NCBI GenBank assembly: GCA_963824215.1
Contig: CAWGOE010000001.1
Span: 806,001-870,000 of the forward strand
Direction of reading: 5' to 3'
From: VRUE01 sp963824215
Lineage (GTDB): Bacteria; Actinomycetota; Thermoleophilia; Solirubrobacterales; 70-9
DNA length: 64,000 nt
The notes below the pieces were generated by a model that was not told where the DNA came from, did not search any database, and saw only the letters and a list, made by a program, of their open reading frames with translations. Shown here one piece after another: positions 57,988 to 64,000 of this stretch (the first letter of the stretch is position 1; the number at the start of each line of letters is the position of its first letter). The position numbers were made by a program, and so were the translations under genes.

Positions 57988-58039
57988 GGACGTGCCGGTG
58001 CTCGGGTGCCCATATGGGCCTCGCAGCACCGGCACGTCC
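57988..58039. promoter_or_regulatory. 52-bp compound dyad, copy 1 (upstream of FHA gene)
   Basis: Perfect 15-bp arms GGACGTGCCGGTGCT and AGCACCGGCACGTCC flank a centred 12-bp palindrome GCCCATATGGGC (58008-58019). Arms and palindrome share one symmetry axis. The same 52-bp layout recurs at 59824-59875 before the kinase gene. Candidate operator or repetitive palindrome. Confidence 0.8.
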
Positions 58040-58052
58040 TATGCTCGCGCGG

Positions 58053-58637
58053 ATGGATGCGCGAATCTGGTTGACGGGCAAGGGCAGCGGGCCTCACTCG
58101 TTTGCCCTCGAAGAGAAGACGACGGTCGGGCGCGACCCCGAGGCCGATGTCTGCATCGACGACGAGGCCGTCTCCTGGCACCACCTTGAGATCGAGAGCC
58201 GCGGGGGGGTGCTGATGGCGACCGACCTCGACAGCCGCAACGGCACGGCGCTGAACGGCGAGCCGCTCGACCGGCCCCGCCGCCTCCGCGATGGTGATGT
58301 GCTGACGATTGGCGAGTACAGGCTCGAAGTTTCGGATCCTGTCCCTGGCAGGGCTGGTGCAACGGTCGCGGCGAGCGAGCCGTCGGTCGCACTGAGCGAG
58401 GAGGAGCGGGCGACCGCCGCCGCTCTCGTCGCGCCCTACCGCAGCGAGGGTGCCTTCGCCGGCCGTCCCGCCACCCGCGCCGAGCTAGCCGAGGCGCTGC
58501 ACGTGAGCGAGCGCACCGCCCAGCGCCGCCTCGACGCTCTTGCCGCCAAGCTCGACGTGGCCGGCGACGCCGGTCGCGAGCGTCCCCGCCTGATCGCCGC
58601 CCGCGTGATCGAGCTCGGCCTCGACCGTCCTCGGTAG
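58053..58637 (+). CDS. FHA-domain HTH regulator
   Basis: A 194-residue protein. Residues about 5-90 are an FHA domain: TVGRDPEADVCIDDEAVSWHHLEIE (GR and the SxxH phosphothreonine site) and DLDSRNGTALNGEPL (NGT..NG). After a linker, TRAELAEALHVSERTAQRRLDALAAKL is a winged-helix/HTH DNA-binding segment. The ATG inside the dyad (58014) is unlikely as a start; ATG 58053 or 58041 is preferred. It should bind a phosphorylated partner, plausibly a target of the Ser/Thr kinase encoded 1.2 kb downstream. Confidence 0.88.
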   Translation: MDARIWLTGKGSGPHSFALEEKTTVGRDPEADVCIDDEAVSWHHLEIESRGGVLMATDLDSRNGTALNGEPLDRPRRLRDGDVLTIGEYRLEVSDPVPGRAGATVAASEPSVALSEEERATAAALVAPYRSEGAFAGRPATRAELAEALHVSERTAQRRLDALAAKLDVAGDAGRERPRLIAARVIELGLDRPR

Positions 58638-58650
58638 CTCGATGGCCTCT

Positions 58651-58672
58651 ATCGGGCCAAACCTGGCCCGAT
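58651..58672 (+). terminator. Hairpin terminator candidate after the FHA gene
   Basis: ATCGGGCCA and TGGCCCGAT form a perfect 9-bp stem with a 4-base loop, 13 bp after the FHA stop. No T-tract follows, as is common for terminators in GC-rich actinobacteria. Confidence 0.55.
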
Positions 58673-58753
58673 GCAGGGCGCCGCTGTCGTTGGCGCGCAC
58701 GGCTCTGGGGCCGAGCATCGGTGCAGCAAGTTCACCGATTGAAAGGAATTGCC

Positions 58754-59809
58754 ATGCGCTATCGATCACTACTCACCTCAATCCTTGCCCTGCTCGCGCT
58801 CGCCGTCTCGGCGACCGCTGCTCTGGCGGCAACGCCCCGGGCCGTTGTCTATTCCAAATCGACGACGGTCGGCGGCGAGACCAAAGGCGGCCTCTTCGCT
58901 GTCAAAGCCGGGCACCTGAACCAGCTGACCGAAGACCCCACCGACACCGAACCGGTCTTCTCGGCCGACGGCAGGACGATCACCTTCGTCCGTGGCGGTG
59001 ACCTCTACTCGGTTCGGCCTGACGGCTCTGGCCTCCGCCACCTGACGAGTGGCGCGTTGCTCGACTCGGCGCCGATCGTCTCCCCGGACGGCAAGCGTGT
59101 CATCTTCGAGCGCCGGGCTGCGGCCGACGCTGCGGCCGATCTCTACACGGTGAGGGTCTTGGGCGGGGGCCTTCATGGCCTCACCAGCGGTCCTGACGAC
59201 GATCATCAGGCCGACTTCTCGCCGGACGGACGGGCGATCGTCTTCGTCCGCGACAGCGATCCCAGTCCCAATGCGACCGAGGACCTCTACTCGATCCGCC
59301 CGTCGGGGGCCCGCCTGACCCGGCTGACGCGGAGCGGTGTAGATGAGTTCAAGCCGCGCTACTTCACCGGCGGCATCGTCTTCAGCCGTGGTGAGAGCAG
59401 TGAAGGGCCAGCTGCCTACGCCGACGTCTACACGATGCGTCGCAACGGCAGCAAAGTGAAATCGCTCGTCGCCGGCGTCGGCTCCGCCTACGTCGAAGAC
59501 GTTTCCCCGGCGGGCAAGACCCTGCTGTTCCGTCGCGACCAGGGCCTCTGGGTGAAGCCGATCGGTCCCGGCCGGGCGCGTAAGCTCGCCCAGCTCCCCG
59601 ACGGCTCGGAGACCAACGGCGTCTTCTCCTCGGACGGGCGCAAGGTCGCCGCCTTCGTTGCGGTCGAAGACCAGCAGTCGCTCGTCGCGATCGACGTTGC
59701 CAACCGACGCCAGACCGAGCTCGCGGAAGGCTTCGAGGCCTCCGAAAAAGACGGCACCGTGATCGGTCCGGTGATCGCATGGCAGCCGGTGCCCCCTAAG
59801 GGCAACTGA
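58754..59809 (+). CDS. Secreted TolB-like beta-propeller protein
   Basis: ATG 58754, after GAAAGGA, starts a signal peptide (MRYRSLLTSILALLALAVSATAALA). The 351-residue product contains about six repeats of the type PxFSxDGxxIxFVRGGDLYSVRPDGSGLRHLTSG, the TolB/WD40-like PD40 blades. There is no Tol-Pal context here, and Gram-positive bacteria use such propellers as extracellular binding proteins. The gene ends 14 bp before dyad copy 2. Confidence 0.85.
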   Translation: MRYRSLLTSILALLALAVSATAALAATPRAVVYSKSTTVGGETKGGLFAVKAGHLNQLTEDPTDTEPVFSADGRTITFVRGGDLYSVRPDGSGLRHLTSGALLDSAPIVSPDGKRVIFERRAAADAAADLYTVRVLGGGLHGLTSGPDDDHQADFSPDGRAIVFVRDSDPSPNATEDLYSIRPSGARLTRLTRSGVDEFKPRYFTGGIVFSRGESSEGPAAYADVYTMRRNGSKVKSLVAGVGSAYVEDVSPAGKTLLFRRDQGLWVKPIGPGRARKLAQLPDGSETNGVFSSDGRKVAAFVAVEDQQSLVAIDVANRRQTELAEGFEASEKDGTVIGPVIAWQPVPPKGN

Positions 59810-59823
59810 CCGCGGCGCCGAAT

Positions 59824-59875
59824 GGACGTGCCGGTGCGTAGAGGCCCATATGGGCACTCCTCCACCGGCACGTCC
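59824..59875. promoter_or_regulatory. 52-bp compound dyad, copy 2 (upstream of kinase gene)
   Basis: Arms GGACGTGCCGGTG and CACCGGCACGTCC (13 bp, perfect) flank the same centred palindrome GCCCATATGGGC (59844-59855). Total length equals copy 1 at 57988-58039; only the short spacers differ. Confidence 0.8.
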
Positions 59876-59901
59876 GCCATTGGCGTCGATATAACCGGTA
59901 T

Positions 59902-61725
59902 GTGGGAACTACCGATGACCCGGCCATTGGCTCGACCCTGGCCGGCTACCGGCTGGATGCGCTGATCGCGCGCGGCGGGATGGGGGTCGTCTACCGGGCG
60001 ACCCATCTCGCCCTCGAACGGCCGGTGGCGTTGAAGGTGATCGCGCGCCAGCTCGCCGACGACCAGCAGTTCCGCGACCGTTTCCTGCGCGAGTCACGGC
60101 TCGCCGCCCGCCTCGACCACCCGGCCGTCGTTCCCGTCTTCGATGCCCGCGAGGAGGACGGCGAGCTGATCGTCGCGATGCGGTTGGTCGGGGGCGGCGA
60201 TCTGAGCAAGCGGATACGCGAGGGTGGGCCGTTGCCGCCAACGGAGGCGGTTGCTCTGCTCGGCCAGGTCGCGGATGCCCTCGACGCCGCCCACGCTGCC
60301 GGCATCGTCCACCGCGACGTCAAGCCGCACAACATCTTGCTCGAAGGCGGACGTGCCTACCTGACCGATTTCGGCCTCGCCAAAGCCCTCGGCGACAGCG
60401 GCGTGCTCAGCGGCGCCTCCGTCGTCGGCACGGTCGAATACATGGCGCCCGAGCAGTGGCGGGGGGAGGAGGTCGGCCCGTCGGCCGACGTCTACTCGCT
60501 CGGCTGCGTCCTCTACGAGTCGTTGACCGGCGTCGTGCCCTACGCGCGCCGGGCTGGTGATGCGGAGCCGGAGCTGCCGCAGGGGCTCGATGCGGTGATC
60601 GAACGGGCGGTCGCCCCCGACCCGGCGGAGCGTTTCGCCAGCGCGGGTGAGCTGATCGAGGCTGCGCGCGAGCATCAGGAGGGGGCGCCGGCAGCGACCC
60701 AGGTGCTCTCCGAGGCGCCAGAGCGGCCGACGCTGCAGTTTGGAGAGGGCGAAGCGAAGCACCAAGCGGGGCTCAGCCGCTGGCGGCGCCCAATCGCCGC
60801 CGGTTTCTTGGTCTGGTTCCTAGCTCTATCGAGTGTGGTCGGGGCTGTGGTTGTCGGCCTCATCCTGCTTCTGGGAGGCGACGACCCCTCCGTCTCCGAT
60901 CCGATCGTGGTCGCCGATCCGCCCTTGCGTCTTGCGGTCGGACCGGAAAAGGTTTGGGTCACCAGCGCCCGGAACGGGACCCTCACGGGGATCGACGTGG
61001 ACACGGAGAAAGTGGACTTCCGCTTGCGCGTCGGGCGCGGTGCTTCCGGTGTCGCGATCGGCGCTGGTTCGGTCTGGGTCGCGAACCCCCGCCGCGGAGA
61101 CGTGCTGCGCTTCGATCCGGACGGCCCCCTGGTTACGCGGATCGCTGTCGGCGGCCGTCCCGGAGCGATCGTCTTCGGCGGCGGACGAGTTTGGGTTGCG
61201 GACGAAGCGGGGGCCGGCGTCAGCGCAATCAACCCGGCTGGGCGCGTCTTCAAGCGCGGCATCGTGCCGCACGCGGCGCCGTTGCGGCTTGCCTATGGCG
61301 CCGGCGCAGTATGGGTCAGTAGTGCCAGCAGGGGGACTGTCAGCCGCATCGATCCCCAAACGGCGGCGGCCGACGCCCCGGTCCGCGTCGGCCGCGGCCC
61401 GGCCGGCATCACGGTTGGCGGCGGCCTCGTCTGGGTCGCGAACAGCCGCTCAGAAACCGTGACCAGGGTCGATCCCTCGATCCGGGCGATCTTCGGCGAC
61501 CCGATCTCCGTCGGCGCCCGCCCGGGCGGAATCGACGCGGGCACGAGCTCCGTGTGGGTCGCCAACTCGGCCGACGGCAGCGTCAGCAGGATCGATATCG
61601 AAAGCGGCGACGTTCTCGGCGACCCAATTTCCGTCGGCCCCGATCCGGGCGCAATCGCCGTCGGCGGCGAAGCCGTCTGGGTCGCCAACAACGGCGATGG
61701 CACGGTCACTCGGATCGAGCCCTGA
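59902..61725 (+). CDS. Transmembrane Ser/Thr protein kinase with beta-propeller sensor
   Basis: A GTG-started protein of 607 residues. Residues 10-260 are a PknB-like kinase: IARGGMGVVYRATH (P-loop), VALKVIA (Lys), IVHRDVKPHNILL (catalytic Asp), YLTDFGLAKAL (DFG) and MAPEQWRGEE. One membrane helix follows at about residues 298-322 (GFLVWFLALSSVVGAVVVGLILLL). The external 280 residues form a virginiamycin-lyase-like propeller with repeats such as SVWVANSADGSVSRID. It probably senses an extracellular ligand or cell-wall fragment. Confidence 0.92.
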   Translation: MGTTDDPAIGSTLAGYRLDALIARGGMGVVYRATHLALERPVALKVIARQLADDQQFRDRFLRESRLAARLDHPAVVPVFDAREEDGELIVAMRLVGGGDLSKRIREGGPLPPTEAVALLGQVADALDAAHAAGIVHRDVKPHNILLEGGRAYLTDFGLAKALGDSGVLSGASVVGTVEYMAPEQWRGEEVGPSADVYSLGCVLYESLTGVVPYARRAGDAEPELPQGLDAVIERAVAPDPAERFASAGELIEAAREHQEGAPAATQVLSEAPERPTLQFGEGEAKHQAGLSRWRRPIAAGFLVWFLALSSVVGAVVVGLILLLGGDDPSVSDPIVVADPPLRLAVGPEKVWVTSARNGTLTGIDVDTEKVDFRLRVGRGASGVAIGAGSVWVANPRRGDVLRFDPDGPLVTRIAVGGRPGAIVFGGGRVWVADEAGAGVSAINPAGRVFKRGIVPHAAPLRLAYGAGAVWVSSASRGTVSRIDPQTAAADAPVRVGRGPAGITVGGGLVWVANSRSETVTRVDPSIRAIFGDPISVGARPGGIDAGTSSVWVANSADGSVSRIDIESGDVLGDPISVGPDPGAIAVGGEAVWVANNGDGTVTRIEP

Positions 61726-61763
61726 GCGCCGCCGCGGTCAACCAATAGGATCGGTTTCCGGGC

Positions 61764-63793
<2,030 letters not shown>

Positions 63794-63797
<4 letters not shown>

Positions 63798-64000
63798 AGG
63801 CGACCGCAAAACTGCACGAGCTGGGCCAGAGTCTCTGGCTCGACAACATCACCCGCACGATGCTGGGGGACGGCACGCTCGCCGGCTACATCGAGGAGCT
63901 CTCCGTCACCGGGCTGACCTCCAACCCGACGATCTTCGACAAGGCGATCTCGGGCGGCGACGCCTACGACCAGCAGATCGCCGAGCTCAGCGCCAGCGCG
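63794..64000 (+). CDS. tal: Transaldolase, 3' end beyond the window
   Basis: Sixty-nine codons are visible. The N-terminus reads GQSLWLDNITRTMLGDGTL..ELSVTGLTSNPTIFDKAISGG, the pattern of actinobacterial transaldolases (WLDN, TSNPTIF). The Schiff-base Lys lies beyond the window. It completes the tkt-tal operon of the non-oxidative pentose-phosphate branch. Confidence 0.9.

Noticed and set aside
58014..58052. ATG at 58014 as start of the FHA protein
   Set aside because: It lies in the centre of the 52-bp dyad and would translate the dyad arm; later ATGs give the usual FHA N-terminus.

Overview
The window is GC-rich bacterial DNA, densely coding on both strands, with many GTG/TTG starts and short overlaps between neighbouring genes. 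Gene content (secreted beta-propeller proteins, DHA2-type MFS pumps, P450, FAD oxidases, an LtrA protein, an actinobacterial-type transaldolase, an FHA protein and a Ser/Thr kinase) points to Actinomycetota. The overall flavour suggests class Thermoleophilia (Solirubrobacterales); that is inference, because there is no rRNA or other phylogenetic marker here.

Layout. 1-5.1 kb: a secreted protein cut by the window edge, a cyclophilin, a K+ channel and two frameshifted genes. 5.1-8.36 kb: a small integrase-less remnant at the 3' end of a tRNA-Ser(TGA), bounded by a 25-bp att-like direct repeat and carrying hicAB and a secreted beta-propeller. 8.5-17.2 kb: ordinary chromosome (MFS pump, sugar-lactone oxidase, PLP protein, tRNA-Ser(GCT), P450, pyruvate kinase, thioesterase, enoyl-CoA hydratase). 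17.3-26.99 kb: an integrative element in tRNA-Arg(ACG). It is bounded by a perfect 47-bp repeat, with matching paired TGGGGCAA boxes inside both ends, and carries two XRE regulators, a 12-bp minisatellite, a tyrosine integrase, a vsr/dcm/SacI-like restriction-modification set, a ParB-like plus nuclease-like gene pair, and an HNH plus PD-(D/E)XK pair. 27-31.4 kb: a second restriction-modification operon with two adenine methyltransferases and an endonuclease, just outside the right att site.

31.4-47.5 kb: metallophosphoesterase, a two-gene arthropod-type hemocyanin/phenoloxidase with its N-terminal domain apparently on a separate small gene, a decayed membrane-protein gene, transporters, an aldo-keto reductase, a Baeyer-Villiger-type monooxygenase, LtrA, an MBL-fold hydrolase and a PQQ-like propeller. 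47.5-51.6 kb: a GH26-like secreted hydrolase, RecQ and two small genes with unusually strong ribosome binding sites. 51.6-64 kb: a pentose-phosphate cluster (zwf, gnd, pgl, rpiA, tkt, tal) interspersed with a two-gene nucleotidyltransferase module, a BBE-type flavin oxidase, an FHA-HTH regulator, a TolB-like protein and a propeller-bearing Ser/Thr kinase. An almost identical 52-bp dyad sits directly upstream of both the FHA gene and the kinase gene.

The most unusual items are the split bacterial hemocyanin, the twin 52-bp dyads, the ParB-like/nuclease pair inside the tRNA-Arg element, the 12-bp minisatellite, and the two tRNA-targeted elements whose ends carry matching short repeats.
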